From Caldisphaera sp. (lineage in GTDB: Archaea; Thermoproteota; Thermoprotei_A; Sulfolobales; Acidilobaceae): a DNA stretch of 27,857 nt. The position numbers were made by a program, and so were the translations under genes. Where the stretch lies: positions 1 to 27,857 of the forward strand of contig PNIA01000020.1 of assembly GCA_002877855.1 (NCBI GenBank). The letters are read 5' to 3'. This document shows, piece after piece, positions 9,344 through 18,069 of this stretch. Positions within the stretch are counted from its first letter, which is position 1. Every line of letters starts with the position of its first letter. The notes beneath the pieces are model-generated. The model saw only the letters and a list, made by a program, of their open reading frames with translations, was not told where the DNA came from and did no database searches.

Positions 9344-9724
9344 TTAATAAATACAATTTTCTAAGTTTATTTTTTTAAATAGCTTGTTAACTATTCTTTC
9401 ATTTACTTTGTCACCGTGAGGCCTTAAGCCTCCAGTAAAACCTATAGGTATATGTAATAATTCATGAATTATTACTTTTACTTTTTCATCATATGTAAGT
9501 TTATCAAATTTTTCACTTATGATTTCAATAACATATATAGGCTCAATTTTCATTACATATCTAATAGCAGAGGGAATAGAATAAATTCTAGCAACTGCTT
9601 TTGTTTTTGTATTAAAACTGCGTATTATGAAAACATTGTCTTGTTTTATATAATCCATATTTAAGGATAATATAACACATCTAACCAAATTCTCCAATTT
9701 TATATCTTTTTGATATTTAATCAT
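9344..9724 (-). CDS. Small HExxH metallopeptidase-like protein
   Basis: This 126-residue protein has an HELLH zinc motif at residues 87-91 (H87, E88, H91) followed by RPHG with a third potential ligand, H103, twelve residues later. The arrangement, with HELLHIP followed by a G-rich turn and RPHG, resembles the small putative metallopeptidase family first noted in phages (PhageMetallopep). No signal peptide or membrane segment is visible, so it should be cytoplasmic. The ATG at 9722-9724 starts four bases after the stop of the M20 peptidase gene, so the two are very likely co-transcribed and translationally coupled. Substrate and role are unknown; processing linked to the neighbouring peptidase is only an inference. 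The final residues ENCIY look intact. The T-rich sequence downstream may end the transcript. Confidence 0.7.
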   Translation of the reverse strand: MIKYQKDIKLENLVRCVILSLNMDYIKQDNVFIIRSFNTKTKAVARIYSIPSAIRYVMKIEPIYVIEIISEKFDKLTYDEKVKVIIHELLHIPIGFTGGLRPHGDKVNERIVNKLFKKINLENCIY

Positions 9725-9728
9725 TTTC

Positions 9729-10988
9729 TCACATTAATCTTAACATAAGCATGGCAAATACCTTTGAATCATTTATAAGATTATCTATGATTGCATACTC
9801 GTTAGGTTGATGAGCTACATCATCGATAGTTGACCATACAACCGATTCATAACCATAAGCTCTTAAAAAAGAGGCAAATGTAATTCCTCCAATTCCACCT
9901 ATTTTTGCATCTTTATTTCTCAGTTCTTTGATTATTTTTTTAATTTCTATAACCAAATTGCTGTTCGGATTTGTTGGTTTTGGAGATTCCATTTTATCTA
10001 TAATTTCTAGACTGATATCTGGCAACTCTGATTTGTTAAAAACCTTTTTGTATTTTCCTTTCATATTTATAATTGATTTGTTTACGCAATCTAATATATC
10101 ATCGAGTTTATATTCAGGAATTACCCTGCAATCAAAAACTGTTTCATGCACTCCTGGTATAATGTTTGGCGAGGAAGAACCATTACTTACCATTGTTGGC
10201 TCAAAAGTTGAATATGGAGGATCAAACAGGCTGTTTTCATTCTTAAAAGTGTTATGTAGCATTTCATCTATCTGCATAGCTAAATATAATGAAACTCTAT
10301 GAGAGTTTAACCCTAAATCTGGAGTAGAGGCATGTACTTGCTTACCTTTAACAATTACTTTAAATTGCAATATTGATTTCTCTGCAATTTCAATAAAAGT
10401 ACCATCACTGTTACCAGCATCTGGAATAAGATAAAAATCTTCTTTGTTAAACAAATCGTTGTGATTATTTAGCAAATATTTTAATCCATAATTAGATCCA
10501 GCCTCTTCGTCGCTTACAAAAGCTAACTTTATTGTCCTCTTCGTCTTAATATTTTTATCCATTATTGCTTTGACTGCATATAAAGATGAAATTAATGACT
10601 GACCATTGTCTTCAGAACCTCTTGCATACAATTTATTTTCAAATATTTTTGGTTCAAATGGATTACTTACAGTCCAACTTTTAAGATCTCCTGGAGGAAC
10701 AACATCTAAGTGAGTTATTATCCATAATGATTTTTCTTCATCCCCTTTATATGTTGCAATAATATTAGGTCTTATTTTTTCTTTAGCTCTTAAATCTTTT
10801 GCATAGAACTTTTCTATCTTATCAAAATTAAATTTTTGCTCTAATATTTCTACTAATGCTTGGGCTTTATCTATTTCGCCCTCTCCTCCGAAATCAGGGC
10901 TTATAGCAGGTATTTTTAACAATTTAATCAAAGTATCTATTGCTTCATCTTTTAAATTATTAATATAATTTAATATATCTTTTTCCAA
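9729..10988 (-). CDS. M20 family metallopeptidase (ArgE/DapE/carboxypeptidase type)
   Basis: This 419-residue protein matches the di-zinc M20 family in length and motif order. HLDVVPPG holds H93 and the catalytic D95. The bridging aspartate is D127 in ARGSEDNG. SDEEAG carries the general base E161 and ligand E162. D190 lies in PDAG and the last ligand is H393 in VAHQPNE. The central part (about residues 205-320) is the dimerisation lid typical of the family. Members remove acyl groups from amino acids or cleave short peptides; ArgE, DapE and archaeal carboxypeptidases cannot be told apart here. It should be cytoplasmic. Translation starts at a TTG (10986-10988) with AGGGGAT upstream, which is a good match. 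A TATA-like TATTTATAA lies near 11006-11014. The gene leads a two-gene unit with the small HExxH protein. Amino-acid or peptide scavenging would suit the solute-binding proteins nearby. Confidence 0.88.
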   Translation of the reverse strand: MEKDILNYINNLKDEAIDTLIKLLKIPAISPDFGGEGEIDKAQALVEILEQKFNFDKIEKFYAKDLRAKEKIRPNIIATYKGDEEKSLWIITHLDVVPPGDLKSWTVSNPFEPKIFENKLYARGSEDNGQSLISSLYAVKAIMDKNIKTKRTIKLAFVSDEEAGSNYGLKYLLNNHNDLFNKEDFYLIPDAGNSDGTFIEIAEKSILQFKVIVKGKQVHASTPDLGLNSHRVSLYLAMQIDEMLHNTFKNENSLFDPPYSTFEPTMVSNGSSSPNIIPGVHETVFDCRVIPEYKLDDILDCVNKSIINMKGKYKKVFNKSELPDISLEIIDKMESPKPTNPNSNLVIEIKKIIKELRNKDAKIGGIGGITFASFLRAYGYESVVWSTIDDVAHQPNEYAIIDNLINDSKVFAMLMLRLM

Positions 10989-11274
10989 ATTATATCCCCT
11001 GAACTATTATAAATATTAGAATTAAATAGTTTAATGAAAGATTATTTGGGTTGATTTTAATCTTATTTTTGCTATAAATAGAAAGTCTAAAATTTTATTA
11101 AGATTTCTTGTTATGCGATAACAGTTTATTATAATATTATTAAAAGCCAATTATGCTTTTGGTATCCAACATAAATTTTTATTATTTATATAGAATTTTC
11201 ATTAAAAAGTTAATGTTTTTCATATTAAGCTTAATTAACATTACACTATCATCATAATTTAAAACTTAAAAAAA

Positions 11275-12777
11275 TTAAAATTTATCTACGAAATAAATCT
11301 TCCTTATTTTTTTATAGAAAGCAACTTTAGAGTTAACAAACTTAATTAAATCTTCATCCTTAATTTTACCTTTATATTCATCCTTTAATATAACCTTTGC
11401 AGTAACAATATCACCTACTTCTGGATCCTTTTCTCCATAAATGTATGCATTTTTTACAGCTTCGTGCTTGAGCAATATGTTTTCCAAGTCCTTTGGAAAG
11501 ATAGGATATGCTTTATATTTGAGCATTCTTTTTTTGACTCCTTTAAAATATAGCAGATTATTATCCATTGCAACCAAATCTCCAGTTTTAAGCCATTCTT
11601 GATAAAACGCATTGTTAGTTTCCTTCTCATCTTCATATCCTTTCATTAACCATGGACAGCTGACCAACAATTCACCTGCTTCACCTTTTTTAACATCTAT
11701 TGTTGGATTGTTTGGATCAGCAATTCTAATTTTTGCTCCATAAATTGGTATACCTAATGTATTTTTAATTTGATATAGTTCTTTTGGTTGGTATGTAATA
11801 ACCCAAGATTCTGTCATACCATATGCCTGCACTAATGGAGAATTAAACATTTTAAAGAATTTATCTTGTGTTTCTGGCCTGAGCGGAGCTCCTGCAGATA
11901 TACCTAACTTTATTGTATTTTTAAAATCATAATTATTCTTTTCAACACTTTCTATTAAAGAATCAAAAATCATTGGTGCTCCTGAAATAAAATTAATATC
12001 AAGATACTTGATAGAATTACTAACCAAATCGGCATCCCATCTTTGAACCATTATAGTTTTTCCTTCATTTAAGAGCGGAACCAATAAGCTTACTTCTAGA
12101 CCTAGTACGTGAGTTATTGGAGAGACGACAAGCGAATTTGGCTTAAAATCAAATGAAATTGTTTTTGATAACGCTTGCACAGCATAGGATAATCCTTTAT
12201 ATGTATGATAGGTTTGCATGGTTCTTCCGGCTATACCAGCATAATACATTATTATTGATGTATTATTTAAGTTTGTCTCTAAATTATTATTAAAAGTCTT
12301 TTGGTTTATTATGTCTTTTATATAATGTACTTTTGGTCCTTCTTCGTTTTCTTTTACTTGACCATCCAGTACTATTGTTTCATTAATTCCTGCTTTTTTC
12401 ATAGTAATTGCTTCTCTTTCATAAAATTGCCAAGAAACTAATGCCATTTTAATATCTTTTCCTTCAATTTCTTGCAATAAGTCTTCTGAAATTGTTAATG
12501 GATCTACTAGCACAGCCATATTATTGCTTTTCATTATTCCAAGTAATCCAATAACAGCATCTATAGTATTGTGAGCTGCAAAAAGTATTTGTTTACTTTT
12601 AAAACCATTGTTAATTATATAATTAGCTGTTTTATCTGATAATGTCTTTAGATCTTTCCATGTATAGCAATGATAATTTTCAAGCTGAATTAATGCACAA
12701 TTATTTGGTATTTTTTCTGAAATTTCATCAAAAAAAGAATGAATTGGTTTATCTAATAATTCAAATTTGTTTGCCAT
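11275..12777 (-). CDS. Degenerate AMP-dependent synthetase/ligase-like protein
   Basis: This 500-residue protein has the ANL (acyl-CoA synthetase) fold. QAYGMTES (about 317-324) is the intact A5 motif and LKTGDL is the A7 motif. The A8 hinge is altered but recognisable in GVKKRMLKYKAYPIFP. Two essential parts are missing. The A3 phosphate loop, normally S/T-G-T-T-G-x-P-K-G, reads YAGIAGRTMQ at about 179-188. The protein also stops at IYFVDKF, just where the A10 motif with the catalytic lysine (P-K-T-x-x-G-K) should begin; the downstream DNA shows no A10 in any frame I tried. It starts 17 bases after the stop of the upstream ligase gene, with GAGGTAT as ribosome binding site, so it is in that operon. 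It probably cannot adenylate acids alone. It may be a partner or regulatory subunit, or decaying. Confidence is good for the fold and low for the role. Confidence 0.75.
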   Translation of the reverse strand: MANKFELLDKPIHSFFDEISEKIPNNCALIQLENYHCYTWKDLKTLSDKTANYIINNGFKSKQILFAAHNTIDAVIGLLGIMKSNNMAVLVDPLTISEDLLQEIEGKDIKMALVSWQFYEREAITMKKAGINETIVLDGQVKENEEGPKVHYIKDIINQKTFNNNLETNLNNTSIIMYYAGIAGRTMQTYHTYKGLSYAVQALSKTISFDFKPNSLVVSPITHVLGLEVSLLVPLLNEGKTIMVQRWDADLVSNSIKYLDINFISGAPMIFDSLIESVEKNNYDFKNTIKLGISAGAPLRPETQDKFFKMFNSPLVQAYGMTESWVITYQPKELYQIKNTLGIPIYGAKIRIADPNNPTIDVKKGEAGELLVSCPWLMKGYEDEKETNNAFYQEWLKTGDLVAMDNNLLYFKGVKKRMLKYKAYPIFPKDLENILLKHEAVKNAYIYGEKDPEVGDIVTAKVILKDEYKGKIKDEDLIKFVNSKVAFYKKIRKIYFVDKF

Positions 12778-12794
12778 TTATTCGATACCTCGTT

Positions 12795-14690
12795 CTAGCT
12801 TGTCATTGCTTTCTTAAATTCTTCATATCTCCTTCTCAAATCTTCGAATGCAGCAGGATCATCGAGGGTTGAAATATCTCCTAACGGTTCATTTCTAACA
12901 GTTGCTCTCAATAGTCTTCTCATTATTTTACCACTTTTAGTCTTAGGTAGTTTATTAACAAATACTATATAATCAATTATGAATCCTGAGTTCTTGGCAT
13001 ATTCTTTGAGATCATTAGATAATTTTTCATCTGGTTGGTAGCCCTTTCTTGGCACTACAAATAGTAAAAGCTTTTCTCCTTTACCTTCAAATGATGGCAT
13101 GCTTGTCGCAGCAACTTCTGCAACTGCTTTATGATTTCCGATTAAACTTTCAACTTCCATTGTACCTACTCTTTCACCGCCTGGTTTTAATACATCATCT
13201 GCTCTTCCTAAAACAAATAGATACCCATCAGAATCAACAAATCCATAGTCTCCAAAGAACACATATCCTGGGAATCTTGATGTATATACTTTGCTATATC
13301 TTTCTAGGTTTGGATCGTTCCACATCTTACCCAAAGCTGGAGAATATGGCTTCAAAACTATGTAGCCTTTTTTGCCTGGAGGTAATGGGTTTCCATCATC
13401 ATCTACTATAACTACTTTGCTTAATGGAAATTCTATTCCAGTAGAACCTGGTTTATATGGTATTTCTCCTATACCATAAGGGGTAGCTGCTGCTGGTGAT
13501 AAATGCTCAGTAAACCAATAAGCATCCCCAATATATACATCTGGTAGCTGCTCTCTTAACCAATTGAAAAACCCGACATTTAGTGTTTCACCTGTATTTA
13601 ATACTATTCTAAGAGATGAAGTATCACCAGACTTTACAGATTCTTCTCCTAAAGACCTTAAAGTGTATAGAGATGTAGTTGATGACCAAATCAATGAAAC
13701 ATTGAATCTTTCTATTATTCTGGACCAAAGGTCAGGCCTCGCCCCTATATAGCCTTCGAAAAGCACAGAAGTTATTCCAGACACAGGAGCTGTATATAGA
13801 TTAGCCATGGGCCATACAGGCCAACCTAGAGCAGAAACAGTCCACCATACATCATTGGGCCTTAAATCATATAATCCTTTAAAGGTCCAGTTTAAAGATA
13901 TTGGATAGCCTATTTGGGTTTGAGTAATACCTTTAGGTTTACCAGTAGTACCACTTGTATAATAGATCGTTCCAACTTCATTAGCTTCAACAGGTTCAGG
14001 TGGAACATAAACCTTACCTTTAGGTGCTATGTCTTCATAGACCATATCTCTACCTTGCTTTAAATCAAAATTAGAACTTCCTCTACTTACTACAAGAACT
14101 TTTTCAACTGGTAGGTTAAATTTATTTGCTACATTGTCAAAGTATTTCTTTATGTTTATTTCAGACCCTGCATTGATAGTATTAGCAAACACTATAGCAT
14201 ACTTAGACCCTGTATCGATAAATCTTGTAGCAATAATTTCATCAGTCAAACCTACATAATGAATTACTGCTATGGCTCCTAATCTATGAACCGCTAAACC
14301 AAATGCAACAGCTTCTGGAGAACTTGACATAAGCATAGATACAGTATCTCCATGTTTTACACCCATTTCTTTTAAAACATGAGCTGCCCTGTTCATTTCA
14401 TAGTATAGATCCTGGTAGGTTACCGATTTGGTATTTCCTTTCTCGTCCATCCAATAGAAGATTACCTTATTTGCTTCATTAGGTAAGTGCCTATCAACAG
14501 CATTATATGCTAAATTAGATATCCCTCCAACAAACCATTTTTCATAAGGTGGAGTTCCTTCAAGTATTTTTACTGGCTCTTTAAACCATGAAATTAAATT
14601 TAATCTATCCCTCCAAAACTTTTCAGGATTTTCTAACCCTTCCTTATTCATCTTCATTATCTTCTTATAAGAAAACAATTCTCCTTCCAT
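12795..14690 (-). CDS. Acetyl-CoA synthetase-like acyl-CoA ligase (short-chain)
   Basis: This 631-residue AMP-forming ligase belongs to the acetyl/propionyl-CoA synthetase branch, judged by length and by its N-terminal block. YYTSGTTGKPKG (A3) is at 243-254, the adenylate and hinge region GDYGFVDSDG...GRADDVLKPGGERVG is intact, and the catalytic lysine of PKTKSGK is K588. At the acyl pocket the Salmonella Acs motif DTWWQTE corresponds to DAYWFTE here, and the pocket tryptophan (W414 in Salmonella) is kept as W392. A small substrate such as acetate, propionate or 3-hydroxypropionate is therefore favoured. It would make acyl-CoA from acid, ATP and CoA in the cytoplasm. The ATG at 14688-14690 has CAGGTGA just upstream. 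It heads an operon with the degenerate ligase-like gene. The exact substrate cannot be fixed from sequence. Confidence 0.85.
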   Translation of the reverse strand: MEGELFSYKKIMKMNKEGLENPEKFWRDRLNLISWFKEPVKILEGTPPYEKWFVGGISNLAYNAVDRHLPNEANKVIFYWMDEKGNTKSVTYQDLYYEMNRAAHVLKEMGVKHGDTVSMLMSSSPEAVAFGLAVHRLGAIAVIHYVGLTDEIIATRFIDTGSKYAIVFANTINAGSEINIKKYFDNVANKFNLPVEKVLVVSRGSSNFDLKQGRDMVYEDIAPKGKVYVPPEPVEANEVGTIYYTSGTTGKPKGITQTQIGYPISLNWTFKGLYDLRPNDVWWTVSALGWPVWPMANLYTAPVSGITSVLFEGYIGARPDLWSRIIERFNVSLIWSSTTSLYTLRSLGEESVKSGDTSSLRIVLNTGETLNVGFFNWLREQLPDVYIGDAYWFTEHLSPAAATPYGIGEIPYKPGSTGIEFPLSKVVIVDDDGNPLPPGKKGYIVLKPYSPALGKMWNDPNLERYSKVYTSRFPGYVFFGDYGFVDSDGYLFVLGRADDVLKPGGERVGTMEVESLIGNHKAVAEVAATSMPSFEGKGEKLLLFVVPRKGYQPDEKLSNDLKEYAKNSGFIIDYIVFVNKLPKTKSGKIMRRLLRATVRNEPLGDISTLDDPAAFEDLRRRYEEFKKAMTS

Positions 14691-14714
14691 ACATTTTCAC
14701 CTGTACACATTATA

Positions 14715-14738
14715 GTATATAAATAAGCATAAATATTT
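14715..14738 (-). promoter_or_regulatory. Candidate TATA boxes upstream of the 12795-14690 ligase
   Basis: On the minus strand TTTATATAC (14715-14723) and AAATATTT (14731-14738) are both TATA-like. The outer box better fits a start of transcription upstream of the CAGGTGA ribosome binding site at 14697-14703. I cannot decide between them. Confidence 0.3.
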
Positions 14739-14826
14739 AAACTTTCCCATATTAAACCTACTAAACAGACTGAGAAAATTATAAAATAGAAAAACCAAAT
14801 TTATCAAAATGCATATTATTGTATAT

Positions 14827-17556
14827 TTATTCTTTAATCCACCACCAATAAACGCTGTCCATAGCTGCGTTAGCAAGAGGGTTTTCTTCCCATGATATTT
14901 GATTATTATAACCATTTATATAGGGCTTAACTATCCACATATTCGTTGGCTGAACAGTATAAACATATAAATATAAATTAATTACCATTTGATCAACTTT
15001 TCTATAAAGGATAGAAGCTCCAGTAATATTTCCTGCTACTTCAGCGGCCATAGCCTTCATGGAAATATTATTTAATAGGCTATATTCATAGCTTTCGTTA
15101 GCAAACAAATTAGCCAAATATGTATTTTTTGTATCAAAATACTGGCTTAGTAAGCTTAAGTACGTAGCATTAACTCCATCAGGTGCAGCATAGGGTCCCC
15201 CTTGCTCTATCATTCCCTGTACAAACTCTAAAGCAGTTGGAGTTCCGGGAGACCAACCCATATAAAATATAGGCATTGGATTTTGACCATATATGGAGTC
15301 GTATGCATACATTGTGACGAAAGGCATATATAATGGAACTGCCTGTATATTTGGATCCATTTCATGCAAGTTCTGTGCCCACATTTCTGCTGCTGTGAAA
15401 TCAACAGTATCTCCGCTTGATACTATTATTGGGAAGTTAACGCTTATATTATAGAAACCTGATTCTTCCATTAATTGTTTAGCATATGTCAAGTTAAATG
15501 TTGGGCAACCGTTAAAATAGTTAGGTGGGAAATAATAGTCCAGTCCTTGAATTAATATCCCACAATAGCTGTTTCCAAAGTTTATATGATATTTTTCATT
15601 GCCTAAAATATCATTTATGTATTGTGTATAGTTAAAGGCATATGCAAAAGCTTTTCTAACTAATGGATTTGCAAAATAATAGCTTGGTATATTATAACTT
15701 GGATTTATATCCTTTAGCATTGTTGTGTTCGTATTTAACGTAAACGCAAAGAAGTTTTCTGTATATGTAGGATATATATAAATAACTGCCTGTCCCTGGG
15801 ATTCATAGTTTTCTATCTCAGGTATGTATTGTGATGGTATATTAGTTAAGATATCAGCCTGACCGCTTGTAAACATATAATATGCAGTGTTTGGATCCTT
15901 TACCCAATAAATAACAATAGTTTCATTTGGTTTTGGTATATCTTGTATGTTAGTAGGCCAATATGGATTTGGAGTTAAAATTATACTTTGCCCAGGAGTA
16001 TAGCTTTTTATCATATATGGTGCAGTTGACATTGGATCCCATTGCACTTGAGTATTATAGTTACCTCCGTTGCACGTTTGCTCGTATTCAAAGAAACCTT
16101 GTGGAGTAAAATTAATTCCATCTCCAATCTCCTCTAGCCATTTGGCGTCTAAAACGGAGCCTTCCGATTCTGTTAAGATACTAAAGAACAATTGTGGATT
16201 AGCACTAGTCGTTAAATTAAAAGTAACTGTGTTTGTTAGGTTATTATAATGAACTGAGTTAATTATTTCATTAAATCCTTGAGTGTCATTTGGAGATGAA
16301 ACTATTGGCATAAATTCACTATAATTGTGTATTAAATATTGAGCCAATGAATAACCTGGCGTTGGTGGTACTCCACCTGAGCATAACAAAGATCTAATGA
16401 TAGAATACCATACATCGTATGCTGTGATAGGATCGCCATTAGCAGCTTTTAAATCTGGTCTAATCTTAAATGTATAAACTGTATAGTTTGGTGAAATACC
16501 TCCATAAATGTCTCTTTGAGACCAATTACCAACTGTTGGTAAATATTCTGCTGCCATTGGTAAAAATTTGTTCGTGCTAGATCCATTATAGATTACAAGG
16601 GTTGAAAATATATTTCTTATAATTTCTTCTCCAACTACCTCTAAATCTATATCTGGATCGAAGCTATATGGTCCACCAGGTACGTTTTCAGCTACTATAA
16701 TAGTTCCAGGATTTGGTATATTAGATGTAGTTTTAAATAATGAAAATGTTAGATTAATACCAGATATTGCAACAGTTTGATATGTTGTATAGTTATAAGT
16801 TTTGCCTGATGATACATTTTTAGTTGTTATTGTTAATGAAACTGCATATAAACCTGGTGAGGTGTAAGTTACACTAACTGGATTTGTTTCAGGTAATAGA
16901 GTTGATTGATTTGCCATAACTGTTTGTGTTTTTCCATTACCAAAATTCCATATATACTCATAAATCGTCATGTTTTGACCAGATGGTGGCTGTAGAAAAC
17001 CTCCTGATAGATAAACTTCTTCACCTGTTGTGAAAACTGGTGCTGTTGGGTTTTTAGTTATGTTAAATGTGATAACTGGAACAGTTATATATTGTGAAAT
17101 ATTGGCCGGTACATTTGGATAAACTGATATACCAATTAAGTTTTGTGAGGAAGAACCGGTTAAAATTCCATTATTGAAAGTTTCATAATATAATAAATAG
17201 CTTCCAGGATATCTGTAAAATATATTCGGATATTGAGAAGTAGTATTGATTATGGAACCATTTCCGTCATAAACTACAGCATAATTTCCTTTTCCCTGAA
17301 TAAGTCCAGATAAATATACACTAATTGATTGATTGGATTCTATAGTTTTTGTCGAAGGAGAAATTGGACTTAGTATTGAAATCATAGATGTAGATGTTGT
17401 TGAAACACTCGAGAAAGTTTTTTTAACTTCATTATATCTTAAATGGCCAAGATATATTCCTAAAAAAGCTATAACAACAACAAAAACTATAAGACCAACT
17501 AAAACCCCCTTAGATACAGATTTCGAATTCCCCAATTTACCTACTTCAATAGGCAC
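14827..17556 (-). CDS. N-anchored PKD-domain extracellular solute-binding protein, family 5
   Basis: This 909-residue protein is the intact paralogue of the broken locus at 4329-7180. Residues about 17-37 form a membrane anchor after a basic stretch, with no lipobox cysteine. A Ser/Thr-rich linker and a first beta-rich domain (about 75-150) follow. A PKD-like domain (about 158-265) is marked by YIWNFGNGKT and SPGLYAVSLTI. The rest, from about 285 to the end, is a DppA/OppA-type solute-binding domain with ITAYDVWYS, NPYWPTN and ANPLVRKAFAYAFNY. Many Asn-X-Ser/Thr sites agree with a glycosylated surface protein. It would capture peptides or sugars for an ABC transporter, but no permease or ATPase gene is in the window. 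GTG at 17554-17556 is the start; GAAAAG followed by TTTTTAAA at 17583-17596 places transcription start only a few bases upstream, so the mRNA is nearly leaderless. The ligand is unknown. Confidence 0.88.
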   Translation of the reverse strand: MPIEVGKLGNSKSVSKGVLVGLIVFVVVIAFLGIYLGHLRYNEVKKTFSSVSTTSTSMISILSPISPSTKTIESNQSISVYLSGLIQGKGNYAVVYDGNGSIINTTSQYPNIFYRYPGSYLLYYETFNNGILTGSSSQNLIGISVYPNVPANISQYITVPVITFNITKNPTAPVFTTGEEVYLSGGFLQPPSGQNMTIYEYIWNFGNGKTQTVMANQSTLLPETNPVSVTYTSPGLYAVSLTITTKNVSSGKTYNYTTYQTVAISGINLTFSLFKTTSNIPNPGTIIVAENVPGGPYSFDPDIDLEVVGEEIIRNIFSTLVIYNGSSTNKFLPMAAEYLPTVGNWSQRDIYGGISPNYTVYTFKIRPDLKAANGDPITAYDVWYSIIRSLLCSGGVPPTPGYSLAQYLIHNYSEFMPIVSSPNDTQGFNEIINSVHYNNLTNTVTFNLTTSANPQLFFSILTESEGSVLDAKWLEEIGDGINFTPQGFFEYEQTCNGGNYNTQVQWDPMSTAPYMIKSYTPGQSIILTPNPYWPTNIQDIPKPNETIVIYWVKDPNTAYYMFTSGQADILTNIPSQYIPEIENYESQGQAVIYIYPTYTENFFAFTLNTNTTMLKDINPSYNIPSYYFANPLVRKAFAYAFNYTQYINDILGNEKYHINFGNSYCGILIQGLDYYFPPNYFNGCPTFNLTYAKQLMEESGFYNISVNFPIIVSSGDTVDFTAAEMWAQNLHEMDPNIQAVPLYMPFVTMYAYDSIYGQNPMPIFYMGWSPGTPTALEFVQGMIEQGGPYAAPDGVNATYLSLLSQYFDTKNTYLANLFANESYEYSLLNNISMKAMAAEVAGNITGASILYRKVDQMVINLYLYVYTVQPTNMWIVKPYINGYNNQISWEENPLANAAMDSVYWWWIKE
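15378..15510 (-). repeat. 133-base tract nearly identical to 6494-6626 (paralogous copy)
   Basis: Aligned by eye against 6494-6626 on the opposite strand, this tract differs at only 3 of 133 positions, while the sequence on both sides diverges quickly. It encodes GCPTFNLTYAKQ through AAEMW in both solute-binding genes. A second similar stretch corresponds to 6326-6415 in the other copy. Confidence 0.8.
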
Positions 17557-17582
17557 CGCCTATTATATAAAAAATAAATTAA

Positions 17583-17596
17583 TTTAAAAACTTTTC
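17583..17596 (-). promoter_or_regulatory. BRE/TATA promoter of the intact solute-binding gene
   Basis: Read on the minus strand, GAAAAG is followed by TTTTTAAA (17583-17590). Transcription would start about 17561, some five bases before the GTG. The element sits in the 50-base gap after the upstream DUF35 gene, so this gene has its own promoter even though it follows an operon. Confidence 0.45.
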
Positions 17597-17606
17597 GGTT
17601 TAACAT

Positions 17607-18059
17607 TTATTCGAAATATAATATATCGTTAATATTACCCTTTCTCTCATTCTTTGGTCTAAAAACTGGTTTTACTGTTATACCAATTTTTAGCTTCTCT
17701 ATTGATATGTTTAAGAAGTGAATGATTCCTCCTTCTCCGTTTTTAGGCTTCACTACACCAATTACTTTGGGTTTATCCAATTTGTTTCCATACATATCGC
17801 TATAGATAACGGTGTATGATAATACAATCCAATCGTCGTTTATTTCAATTAGGCTTCCTTCTTCAAAGTCTGGACAAAAGGCTTTTGGTGGAACATATAC
17901 TTTGTTGTCTTTGCATTTCATTCCCATAATTTTACCTTCAATAAGTCCTTTGGCAAAATCAACTCCTTGAATTCCAGGCGTATATACATATTTCTCAACT
18001 TCTTGCTCTCCTGGGAAAATTATTAAATCCTCCAATCTACCCTTTTTATCATAACTCAT
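17607..18059 (-). CDS. DUF35 OB-fold protein with degenerate zinc ribbon
   Basis: This 150-residue protein is the second of two DUF35 (acyl-CoA-associated OB-fold) genes in this operon. The layout is an N-terminal helical segment (about 20-42), a zinc-ribbon position, then the OB-fold (about 70-150). In the intact neighbour the ribbon has four cysteines; here only C49 and C62 remain, with N52 and F65 replacing the other two, so zinc binding is probably lost. The conserved VPP between the knuckles is kept. DUF35 proteins bind thiolase-superfamily enzymes and help present acyl-CoA, as in the archaeal HMG-CoA synthase/thiolase complex and in ChsH2. The start is ATG at 18057-18059, with GGGGTGAT just upstream; a start at 18083 would overlap the upstream gene and has no such site. 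The gap from that gene is 10 bases. It likely pairs with one of the thiolase-fold proteins. Confidence 0.85.
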   Translation of the reverse strand: MSYDKKGRLEDLIIFPGEQEVEKYVYTPGIQGVDFAKGLIEGKIMGMKCKDNKVYVPPKAFCPDFEEGSLIEINDDWIVLSYTVIYSDMYGNKLDKPKVIGVVKPKNGEGGIIHFLNISIEKLKIGITVKPVFRPKNERKGNINDILYFE

Positions 18060-18069
18060 ATTATCACCC

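Noticed and set aside
9928..10302. 124-codon plus-strand frame opposite the M20 peptidase
   Set aside because: The M20 zinc motifs are intact on the other strand across this region, so this frame is a shadow.
13049..13411. 120-codon plus-strand frame inside the Acs-like ligase
   Set aside because: It is antisense to a well-conserved gene, is rich in Leu, His and Gln as expected of a shadow frame, and has no ribosome binding site.
14697..14915. 72-codon minus-strand frame overlapping the end of the solute-binding gene
   Set aside because: It starts inside the C-terminus of that gene in another frame and has no ribosome binding site or recognisable family.
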